64,000 nt of DNA from the NCBI RefSeq assembly GCF_004365355.1, contig NZ_SODP01000002.1, forward strand, positions 1,607,838 through 1,671,837, read 5' to 3'. The DNA comes from Kribbella pratensis (GTDB taxonomy: Bacteria; Actinomycetota; Actinomycetes; Propionibacteriales; Kribbellaceae). The position numbers and the translations under genes were made by a program. Every line of letters starts with the position of its first letter. Within the stretch, counting starts at the first letter, position 1. The notes beneath the pieces are model-generated. The model worked only from the letters and a program-made list of their open reading frames with translations, was not told where the DNA came from and did not search any database. Positions 57,619 through 64,000 of the stretch are shown piece after piece.

Positions 57619-60594
57619 TCAGTTGGCTTCTTCGGTGATCATCTGGGCGCCAAGGGTCTCCCTCAGCAGTTCGGTATGCGTCCGCGGATCGTCATCCAGC
57701 ACCACGTCGTCCTCGCCGATCGAGGCGGCCTCTTCCTCCGGCGTCAACGGCGCCTCAGGCACGACCGGGGCCCGCGCCGCAGCCCGAGCCTGCTCAGCCG
57801 CCACCGCAGCCTCCGCCGCCCGCCGCTTACTGGCCGCCTGCTCCCGCCGATCCACAGGCGCCGCCTGAGGCGTCACCGGAGCCCGCTGGTCGTCCCACGG
57901 ATCCGACCCAGGAGGCACGTCCCACTCCGAATCAGGCGGCTCCCGCAACGCAACACTCCCCGCCGCGTCCGCCCACTCCCGACCCGCACCCGCCCCACCT
58001 GCCGCACCCGCGGCTGCTCCCGCCTCACCTGCCGCACGGGCACCCGCACCGGCACCGGCGGCTGCTCCCGCCCGACCCGCCGAACCGCGGCCATCAGCCC
58101 TGCCGAGGCCCGAGCCTCCACCGGCGCGACCAGCCGCCTCAACGCCGTCAGCGCCGCCCCCGGCGCTCCCGCGACCGGCCGGGGCCTCTGTCCCCGGACC
58201 ACCTGGACCTGCACCAGCTGGCTCGGCCAACACCGATCCCGCACCACGTAAGTCAGATCCGTACGCATCCGACCCACTGACGCCCCGACCAGCCTCGCCC
58301 GGGCCGCCTGGACCGCCTGGACCGCCTGCGTCTGAGCCGCTCGCTCCAGAGCCCGCCATCCCGGCAGCCTCCAGCCCGCGTCCAGCACCCGCTGCATCCC
58401 CACCACCACCCGGCCCACCACCGGCCGGCACACCACCGGTCGCAGCGTCGGCGGCTCCCGCAGGTCCGCCCCCGGCACCACCACTCGACCCGCCCGCAGC
58501 ACCGCCACCTGGCCCAGCCGGACCGCCACCGTGACCACCGGGCGCACCTCCACCGAATCCGCCTGGTGCACCGCCGCTGTGACCACCACTCGGTCGACCA
58601 CCGGGACCACCGGCGCCTCCGGAACCACCGGGACCACCGGCGTTTCCGGAACCTGCGGCGCCTGGGTCGGTGGAGGGGTCGACGACGGCTTCGACTCGGC
58701 GGTCGATGCCGATGGTGTCGTTCATCGCCTGACGGAGGATCTCGTCACTCCCCGAACGCGCGAAGCTCTCCCGAGCCCCCGCGTTCACCAGCCCGAGCGT
58801 CAACGTCTGATCGTCGATCGCAATCACCTGCGCGTTCTGGCTCAGCATGATCCAGGCAAACCGCCGCTTGCTCTTCACAGCCTCCAAAACCTCAGGCCAC
58901 AACCGCCGAATATCCGCCAGCCCAACAGCACCACCAGAACCCGCAGCCCCACCACCAGTAGCTACCTCACTGGCGGCGACGTCGCTAGCACCTACAGGGA
59001 CGGCCGAGGACTCAGCTCCATCGCCCCATGCCCCCGTACGCCCACCGCCAGCTCCACCCGAAGAACCGCGCGCGCCGGCTGCCGACCGCGAGCTCGCAGA
59101 TCCTGCCGATGGCGCCGCTGCGGGCGTCGGCGCTGCAGGGCCGGCATCACCTGCACCAGCTCGACCCGCGGGAACATCGTCGGCTGGGCCATCAGCAGAC
59201 TCGGCCTGGGCCGGGCCCCCACCGCTTGCAGCAGCTCGCGCAGCCGCTCTGCTTGATGCGGCGTCTGCCCCGGGTACGCCGGAGTCGTCCGAGGCGCCGC
59301 CGGGCGCAACAGCACCCGGAGTACCGGCGCCCGATGGCTGTACCGCATTGGCAGCGCCGGATGCCGGCGGCTGGCCCGCAGGCGCGGTAGCTGGCTGTGC
59401 GCCACCCGGCGTGCCAGCTGGTGTTCCGATGTCCAGGCGGCGTTCCATGCGGTCCAGGCGGGCCTGGATGCCGTTGGTGGAGTCGTCGGCGCCGGGGAGG
59501 AGAACCTTGGCGCAGATCAGTTCGAGCTGGAGGCGGGGCGCGGTCGCGCCGCGCATTTCCAGCAGACCGGCGGCGACGATGTCCGCCGCGCGCGTCAGCT
59601 CGGCCGGACCGATCCCGGCCGCCTGCGTCTGCAGGCGCTCGCCCTGGTCCTCGGCTGCCTCGATCAGACCCGACACAACCGCGTTCGGTACGGCGGACAG
59701 CACGACCAGATCGCGCAATCGCCGCAGCAGATCCTCGGCGAATCGCTTCGGGTCCTGACCGGTCTCGATGACCTTCTCGATCGTCTCGAACACCGCCGCG
59801 CTGTCATGCGCCGCGAACCCGTCCACACACGCATCGAGCAGCGAATCGGGAGTGAAGCCGAGCAGCGCGACCGCCAGCTCGTACGTCACCCCTTCCGGCC
59901 CAGCTCCACCGATCAGCTGGTCCAACACACTCAGGGAGTCACGCACCGAGCCCGCACCGGCGCGCACAACGAGAGGCAGCGCGGCCGGCTCGATCGCCAC
60001 GCCCTCGGACTCGCACAGCTTGGCCATATAGTCGGCCAGTACCTTCGGCGGCACCAGGCGGAACGGGTAGTGGTGCGTACGCGACCGGATCGTCCCGATG
60101 ACCTTGTCCGGCTCGGTGGTGGCGAAGATGAACTTGAGGTGCGGCGGCGGCTCCTCGACCAGCTTCAGCAGAGCATTGAAGCCCTGCGTGGTCACCATGT
60201 GCGCCTCGTCGATGATGTAGATCTTGTAGCGGCTCTCGACCGGCGCGAAGAACGCACGCTCGCGGAGATCACGCGCATCGTCCACGCCACCGTGCGACGC
60301 CGCGTCGATCTCGATCACGTCGATGCTGCCGGGACCGCCGCGGGCCAGGTCGGTGCACGACTTGCACACCCCGCACGGCTCGGCGATCGGGCCCTTCTCA
60401 CAGTTGATCGCGCGGGCGAGGATCCGCGCACTGGTGGTCTTTCCACACCCGCGCGGTCCGGAGAACAGGTAGGCGTGATTGACCCGGTTGTTGCTCAACG
60501 CGTTACGCAACGGCGCCGTGACATGATCCTGCCCGATCACCTCCGCGAACGTCTCCGGGCGGTACCGGCGATACAGCGCAAGGGGTGCTTCCAC
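57619..60594 (-). CDS. dnaX: DNA polymerase III gamma/tau subunit with Gly/Ala-rich expansion
   Basis: 991 residues, longer than most (mycobacterial ~580). The clamp-loader ATPase is intact: YRRYRPETFAEVIGQDHVTA, GPRGCGKTTSARILARAINC, the zinc Cys of PCGVCKSC, IIDEAHMVTTQGFNALLKLV and SVRDSLSVLDQLIGG. After ~395 comes an Ala/Gly/Pro-rich linker, then a conserved domain III/IV segment (LADIRRLWPEVLEAVKSKRR) near 555-640, then an extremely Gly-rich stretch to ~875 and a C-terminal tail with EWDVPPGSDPWDDQ. GTG at 60594 is 7 nt after TAGGGT and may be leaderless. It loads the beta clamp. Confidence 0.94.
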   Translation of the reverse strand: MEAPLALYRRYRPETFAEVIGQDHVTAPLRNALSNNRVNHAYLFSGPRGCGKTTSARILARAINCEKGPIAEPCGVCKSCTDLARGGPGSIDVIEIDAASHGGVDDARDLRERAFFAPVESRYKIYIIDEAHMVTTQGFNALLKLVEEPPPHLKFIFATTEPDKVIGTIRSRTHHYPFRLVPPKVLADYMAKLCESEGVAIEPAALPLVVRAGAGSVRDSLSVLDQLIGGAGPEGVTYELAVALLGFTPDSLLDACVDGFAAHDSAAVFETIEKVIETGQDPKRFAEDLLRRLRDLVVLSAVPNAVVSGLIEAAEDQGERLQTQAAGIGPAELTRAADIVAAGLLEMRGATAPRLQLELICAKVLLPGADDSTNGIQARLDRMERRLDIGTPAGTPGGAQPATAPAGQPPASGAANAVQPSGAGTPGAVAPGGASDDSGVPGADAASSRAAARAAASGGGPAQAESADGPADDVPAGRAGAGDAGPAAPTPAAAPSAGSASSRSAAGARGSSGGAGGGRTGAWGDGAESSAVPVGASDVAASEVATGGGAAGSGGAVGLADIRRLWPEVLEAVKSKRRFAWIMLSQNAQVIAIDDQTLTLGLVNAGARESFARSGSDEILRQAMNDTIGIDRRVEAVVDPSTDPGAAGSGNAGGPGGSGGAGGPGGRPSGGHSGGAPGGFGGGAPGGHGGGPAGPGGGAAGGSSGGAGGGPAGAADAATGGVPAGGGPGGGGDAAGAGRGLEAAGMAGSGASGSDAGGPGGPGGPGEAGRGVSGSDAYGSDLRGAGSVLAEPAGAGPGGPGTEAPAGRGSAGGGADGVEAAGRAGGGSGLGRADGRGSAGRAGAAAGAGAGARAAGEAGAAAGAAGGAGAGREWADAAGSVALREPPDSEWDVPPGSDPWDDQRAPVTPQAAPVDRREQAASKRRAAEAAVAAEQARAAARAPVVPEAPLTPEEEAASIGEDDVVLDDDPRTHTELLRETLGAQMITEEAN

Positions 60595-60604
60595 GCCCGC
60601 AACC

Positions 60605-61270
60605 CTAGCGCTGCCACCCGACATTTCCGTCGCCCGCGCTGCTCGGCCGGATCACCGGGCGGGATGGCTCTTCGTGGTCGATGACGATGGTCGCGGCCGC
60701 GGCCGGATCATGCTGAGCCTGGTACGCGCGCCAGCCTGGGACGAACTGCGTCTCGAACATGCTCCGCGCGGCGCTCTCCCCGCCATATTGATCGCGGTCG
60801 CGGAGCACCCCTCGCCGCAGCATCTCGTCAGGGCCGATGTGCAGATAGATACCGACATCCCAATACGGGCGAAGTCGTGCCTGCAAGAGAAACACTCCAT
60901 CGACCAGCAGCACCGCGTCGTACGGCGCCCTTCCGCTCGTGCCGTCCGGGGCCCGATAGTTGCGATCGCCGCCCGGCCCCAGCGGAATCAGGCATCCGGC
61001 GATCAGTGCAGCCAGGTCGAAATTGTCGTCGAAGTAGCCCGCTGCCGGGACGCCCGGCGACTGGGGTCGCCGTTCGGCGGGGCGGATGTAGTCGTCGACG
61101 CTGACTCTGATCACGGGACGGATGCCGGACAGCGCATCTGCCAGCTCGTCGGCCAGCGTCGTCTTGCCGGCCGCATCCGGCCCGTCCACCGCAACCCGCA
61201 CCGGCCGATCCCGGGAAATGCCGACGATCGACCCGACCAATCGCGTCAGAAGGGCCTGTCGAGTCGTCAC
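60605..61270 (-). CDS. uridine-kinase-like P-loop kinase
   Basis: 221 residues. The Walker A loop is VAVDGPDAAGKTTLADELAD, IRVSVDDYIRPAERR holds the DxY/DDY acceptor motif, APYDAVLLVDGVFLLQARL and WDVGIYLHIGPDEMLRRGVL mark the uridine-kinase/phosphoribulokinase-like group. It phosphorylates an unknown small alcohol, possibly a nucleoside. GTG at 61270 is the start. It ends 10 nt before the dnaX start. Confidence 0.8.
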   Translation of the reverse strand: MTTRQALLTRLVGSIVGISRDRPVRVAVDGPDAAGKTTLADELADALSGIRPVIRVSVDDYIRPAERRPQSPGVPAAGYFDDNFDLAALIAGCLIPLGPGGDRNYRAPDGTSGRAPYDAVLLVDGVFLLQARLRPYWDVGIYLHIGPDEMLRRGVLRDRDQYGGESAARSMFETQFVPGWRAYQAQHDPAAAATIVIDHEEPSRPVIRPSSAGDGNVGWQR

Positions 61271-61327
61271 CTCGCGACCGTAGGCCCCGGATCCCGGAAA
61301 ACGCCAGGGACGACCTAGCGTGGAGCG

Positions 61328-62143
61328 ATGTTGACTGGGGACGAGAGGCAGCAGGCTGTCATTGCACGAGCAGCGGACGTCCTACCCCGGGACGAGCGGG
61401 TGCTCGGGGTCTACCTGATCGGGAGCTATGCGACGGGCGCGGCCGACCAGTTCAGCGATGTCGACCTGCATCTCGTGGTGACGGACGACAGCCTGCAGTG
61501 GTTCGGAGAGCACTGGGACGACGTACTGCGGGAGCTGACCGGGCCGACCGTGTTGACGGACGAGGTCCCGGGCTTGATCGGCGGCCTCGGGATCACACCG
61601 GACTGGCTGCACGTGGATCTGTTCGTGCACCCGTTGGCGTCATTCGAACGGGATCAGTACGACGGCGTGCGCGTGCTGTTCGACCGGGACGGGACGCTGT
61701 TTCCGGATGGCGACATCGTCGCGAAGGGCGGTCAGCCCGGCGAACCGTACTGGCCGACGCCGAACGTCAACCTCTTCTTCTACTTCCTCGGGAACCTGGT
61801 CACGGTCCTCGGCCGCGACGAGCGAATCGTCGGCAACCAGGGCGTCGGCGCCCTTCGCGACCAACTCGTCGCGCTCATGCTGGCCGAACGCGGCGTACGC
61901 CGAACCACCGGAGCCAAGCGCCTCAACGCCCTACTCTCCGACGAGCAACGCGCCGCCCTCGAAGCCATCCCTGCAGCGGGCACCGATCCCGCCGACATCA
62001 TCGCGGCGAATCAGTACATCTGCCGCCAGTTCATCACCCGCGGCACGGCCCTGGCCAAGCTGACCAACAACCCCTGGCCGGCGGAGTTCGTGGACGCGAC
62101 CCTCACCCACCTTCGCAATCATTTCCAAGTGGACTTCGCCTGA
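61328..62143 (+). CDS. aminoglycoside-adenylyltransferase-like nucleotidyltransferase
   Basis: 271 residues. The nucleotidyltransferase core is GVYLIGSYATGAADQFSDVD then LHLVV, with the GSxxxG and paired Asp metal ligands. The third carboxylate is in WLHVDLFVHP. The helical C-terminal half (NLFFYFLGNLVTVLGRDERI) resembles AadA/KNTase-like enzymes, but whether it modifies a drug is unknown. ATG at 61328 has GGAG and also TAGCGT 6 nt before it. It diverges from the kinase gene and converges with the acyl-CoA ligase. Confidence 0.8.
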   Translation: MLTGDERQQAVIARAADVLPRDERVLGVYLIGSYATGAADQFSDVDLHLVVTDDSLQWFGEHWDDVLRELTGPTVLTDEVPGLIGGLGITPDWLHVDLFVHPLASFERDQYDGVRVLFDRDGTLFPDGDIVAKGGQPGEPYWPTPNVNLFFYFLGNLVTVLGRDERIVGNQGVGALRDQLVALMLAERGVRRTTGAKRLNALLSDEQRAALEAIPAAGTDPADIIAANQYICRQFITRGTALAKLTNNPWPAEFVDATLTHLRNHFQVDFA

Positions 62144-62162
62144 CCCGGGCAACTCCTGATGA

Positions 62163-62197
62163 TTGCCGTGGGCATGCACCTCGCATGCCCACGGCAA
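62163..62197. terminator. bidirectional hairpin between convergent genes
   Basis: TTGCCGTGGGCATGC (62163-62177) and GCATGCCCACGGCAA (62183-62197) form a perfect 15-bp stem with loop ACCTC. It lies between the nucleotidyltransferase stop at 62143 and the ligase stop at 62220. There is no long T run, but the stem is symmetrical and can serve both strands. Confidence 0.8.
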
Positions 62198-62219
62198 CCA
62201 ACGTGAGTCCGGCACGGAG

Positions 62220-63845
62220 TCACTGCAGGTGATAGTTGGCGAACCTGGTGCGGAGGTCCTTCTTGGAGAACTTGCCGACCGAGGTCTTCGGGACCTCGTC
62301 GATGAACTCAACCGCGTCCGGGACCCACCACTTCGCGACGAGCGGACGGAGGTATTCGAGGATGTCCTCGCCGGTCACGGTCGCGCCCTCCTGGACGACG
62401 ATGCACGCGAGCGGCCGCTCGACCCACTTGGGATGCGGCACCCCGATGACTGCGGCTTCTCGCACCGCAGGATGGGCCATCAGCAGGTTCTCCAGCTCGA
62501 CCGAGCTGATCCACTCGCCACCGGACTTCACCAGGTCCTTCGTCCGGTCGACGATCCGCACTGAACCGTACTGGTCGATTGCGGCGACGTCGCCCGTCTT
62601 CATCCAGCCGTCCTCGGTGTTCAGCTGGGCGCCGTCGTCCGGCCGGTAGTACTCAGCGGCGATCCACGGGCCACGGACCTGCAGCTCGCCGGTGGCCTCG
62701 TCGTCCCAAGGCAGCGCCTCGATCGAACCGGGCTCGACGATGCGCACCTCGACCCCGGGCAGCGGCAGACCGGCCCGGGCGCGAAGGTGGGCCTGCTCCT
62801 CCTCGGGAAGATCAGTGCTTCTCGAGGGAACATGGGAGGCGGTCGCGACCGGACTGGTCTCCGTCATCCCCCACGCCTGCAGAATCGGCCGGCCGAGCTT
62901 CTCCCGGAACGCCTCCGACAGCGCAAGGGGCACGGCGGAGCCGCCGCACGGGATGCGTCGTAGCTTCGGCAAGTCGACGCCGTCGAGCAACGGCAACAGC
63001 CCCTGCCAGATCGTCGGCACCCCGGCCGAGAGCGTGACCTCCTGCTCCTGGAGCAGCTTGAGGATCCCCGCCGGGGTCATGTCCGGCCCTGGGAACACCA
63101 GCGACGCGCCCGCCATCGGCGCGGCGTGCGCGAGACCCCACGCGTTCGCGTGGAACATCGGCACGACCGGCATCACCGTGTCCGTCTCGGCCAGCCCGAT
63201 CCCGGCGTTCGTCAGTACGCCGATCGAGTGCAGCCAGGTGGACCGATGCGAATAGACCACGCCCTTCGGATGCCCCGTCGTACCGCTCGTGTAGCACATG
63301 GCGGCGGCCTGGTTCTCGTCCTCGACGTGGAACTCGACCGGCTCCGCCGCGGCCAGCAGCTCCTCGTAGTCGTGGAACCGCGGGTCGTCCGGAACCTCCG
63401 CACCCGGCGCCCCAGGCGGCAGGTCGTCCATCACGACCACGTGCCGGAGCTCCGGGAGCCGCTCGAGCAGCGGCAGGAACAACCCGAGCAGCGAGCGGTC
63501 GACGAACACGACCTCGTCCTCGGCGTGATTCGCGATGTAGACGATCTGGTCCGGGAAGAGCCTGATGTTGAGCGTGTGCAGCACCCGCCCGGTGCAGGGC
63601 GCGGCGAAGTACAGCTCGAGGTGGCGCCCTGAGTTCCACGCGAACGTCCCGACGCGGCCATCGGCGGTGATCCCGAGCGTGTCCAGGACGCCGCCCAGTC
63701 GTCTGGTCCGCCCCGCCCACTCGGCGTACGTCATCTTGGTAGGCGCCGGACCGCCGGTATAGACCGTCTTGTCCGGGTAGAACTGCTCGGCCCGGCGGAA
63801 GATCGTGTCCAGGGACAGTTGGTAATTCTGCATCAGACCCTTCAT
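62220..63845 (-). CDS. long-chain acyl-CoA ligase (FadD-type)
   Basis: 541 residues of the ANL superfamily. The ATP-binding loop is MCYTSGTTGHPKGVVYSHRS, and further on IPCGGSAVPLALSEAFREKL, WGMTETSPVATASH, TGDVAAIDQYGSVRIVDRTK and SVGKFSKKDLRTRF (the catalytic Lys) occur in order. It activates a fatty or aromatic acid with ATP and CoA. Chain length cannot be told. ATG at 63845 is chosen over an upstream frame; 63833 is another ATG. Two inverted motifs lie upstream. Confidence 0.92.
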   Translation of the reverse strand: MKGLMQNYQLSLDTIFRRAEQFYPDKTVYTGGPAPTKMTYAEWAGRTRRLGGVLDTLGITADGRVGTFAWNSGRHLELYFAAPCTGRVLHTLNIRLFPDQIVYIANHAEDEVVFVDRSLLGLFLPLLERLPELRHVVVMDDLPPGAPGAEVPDDPRFHDYEELLAAAEPVEFHVEDENQAAAMCYTSGTTGHPKGVVYSHRSTWLHSIGVLTNAGIGLAETDTVMPVVPMFHANAWGLAHAAPMAGASLVFPGPDMTPAGILKLLQEQEVTLSAGVPTIWQGLLPLLDGVDLPKLRRIPCGGSAVPLALSEAFREKLGRPILQAWGMTETSPVATASHVPSRSTDLPEEEQAHLRARAGLPLPGVEVRIVEPGSIEALPWDDEATGELQVRGPWIAAEYYRPDDGAQLNTEDGWMKTGDVAAIDQYGSVRIVDRTKDLVKSGGEWISSVELENLLMAHPAVREAAVIGVPHPKWVERPLACIVVQEGATVTGEDILEYLRPLVAKWWVPDAVEFIDEVPKTSVGKFSKKDLRTRFANYHLQ

Positions 63846-63908
63846 GCAGACACTGTGCCAGCCAGCACGTCGCCTTGGCCATGACCTCAACCGGACTTTC
63901 TCCGGCAC

Positions 63909-63959
63909 TCTTCCGGAACCCGTCGCCTCAGGCAACAGTTACCGACCGATTCCGGAAGA
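63909..63959. promoter_or_regulatory. paired TTCCGGAA palindromes upstream of the ligase
   Basis: TCTTCCGGAA (63909-63918) and TTCCGGAAGA (63950-63959) are perfect complements, each containing the palindrome TTCCGGAA, with centres 39 bp apart. They lie 64-114 nt upstream of the ligase start and may be operator sites. Confidence 0.4.
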
Positions 63960-63977
63960 CTCGCTGACCGATAGATG

Positions 63978-63997
63978 ACATGACATACGTGTCGTGT
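63978..63997. promoter_or_regulatory. imperfect palindrome ACATGACA-N4-TGTCGTGT
   Basis: An 8-4-8 inverted repeat with one mismatch in eight, at the window edge, 133 nt upstream of the ligase. TetR-type regulators of fatty acid genes bind similar sites, but the regulator is not in view. Confidence 0.4.
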
Positions 63998-64000
63998 AAT

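Noticed and set aside
60595..60604. SRP RNA gene expected next to dnaX in actinobacteria
   Set aside because: dnaX is separated by only 10 nt from the uridine-kinase-like gene, and I found no SRP RNA-like sequence nearby.

Overview
The window is chromosomal DNA of a high-GC actinomycete. Most start codons are ATG or GTG, many genes overlap by 4 nt, and several promoters look leaderless. The gene order matches a backbone I know from Mycobacterium tuberculosis: marP, nudix, tlpA, nth, crp, metallo-hydrolase, ridA, two ArsA-like ATPases, a penicillin-binding protein and a phosphoesterase on the left, and asd, ask, recR, ybaB and dnaX on the right. A Propionibacteriales (Kribbella or Nocardioides-like) host is my best guess. 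That is inference from general style and cannot be proven from the sequence alone.

Layout. 1-8.8 kb: a leftward operon nth-tlpA-nudix-marP, ending in a partial sigma factor; crp; a leftward DUF4177-ridA-nudix-metallo-hydrolase operon; then two ArsA-like ATPases behind a 4 x 35-bp tandem repeat. 8.9-15.5 kb: lon with an HspR-type (HAIR) site, a PASTA penicillin-binding protein, yqeY, a phosphoesterase and tRNA-Pro(CGG). 15.5-28.5 kb: a J-domain membrane protein, lipB, a 3-oxoacid CoA-transferase pair, a PfkB kinase, dehydrogenases and regulators. This part includes a Nudix-wHTH (NrtR-like) regulator divergent from an SPFH + NAD-kinase-like gene pair, with two perfect palindromic operators between them.

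28.5-44.6 kb: one long leftward surface-glycan operon of 14 tightly packed genes. A two-component ABC exporter comes first, followed by glycosyltransferases and a complete five-enzyme set (WbpA, WbpB, WbpE, WbpD and WbpI types) expected to make UDP-ManNAc3NAcA. An acyltransferase is included and a secreted protein lies just after the operon. A 1.2-kb stretch without a convincing gene lies upstream. 45.8-64 kb: a TrmB/LuxR-like regulator; asd and ask, the latter with an internal start for a beta subunit; an ArsR regulator; MFS transporter; LexA-controlled dinB; a membrane Ser/Thr kinase; the recR-ybaB-dnaX replication/repair group with a cluster of DnaA boxes; a nucleotidyltransferase; and an acyl-CoA ligase.

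Between genes, several convergent gaps hold distinctive inverted elements. An 87-bp three-box element with the same geometry occurs twice (13853-13939 and, inverted, 22217-22303). The most interesting regulatory or novel candidates are the NrtR-SPFH-NADK divergon, this dispersed element, the DnaA-box cluster at 57504-57601, and the hairpin that encloses the start codon of the second ArsA-like gene.
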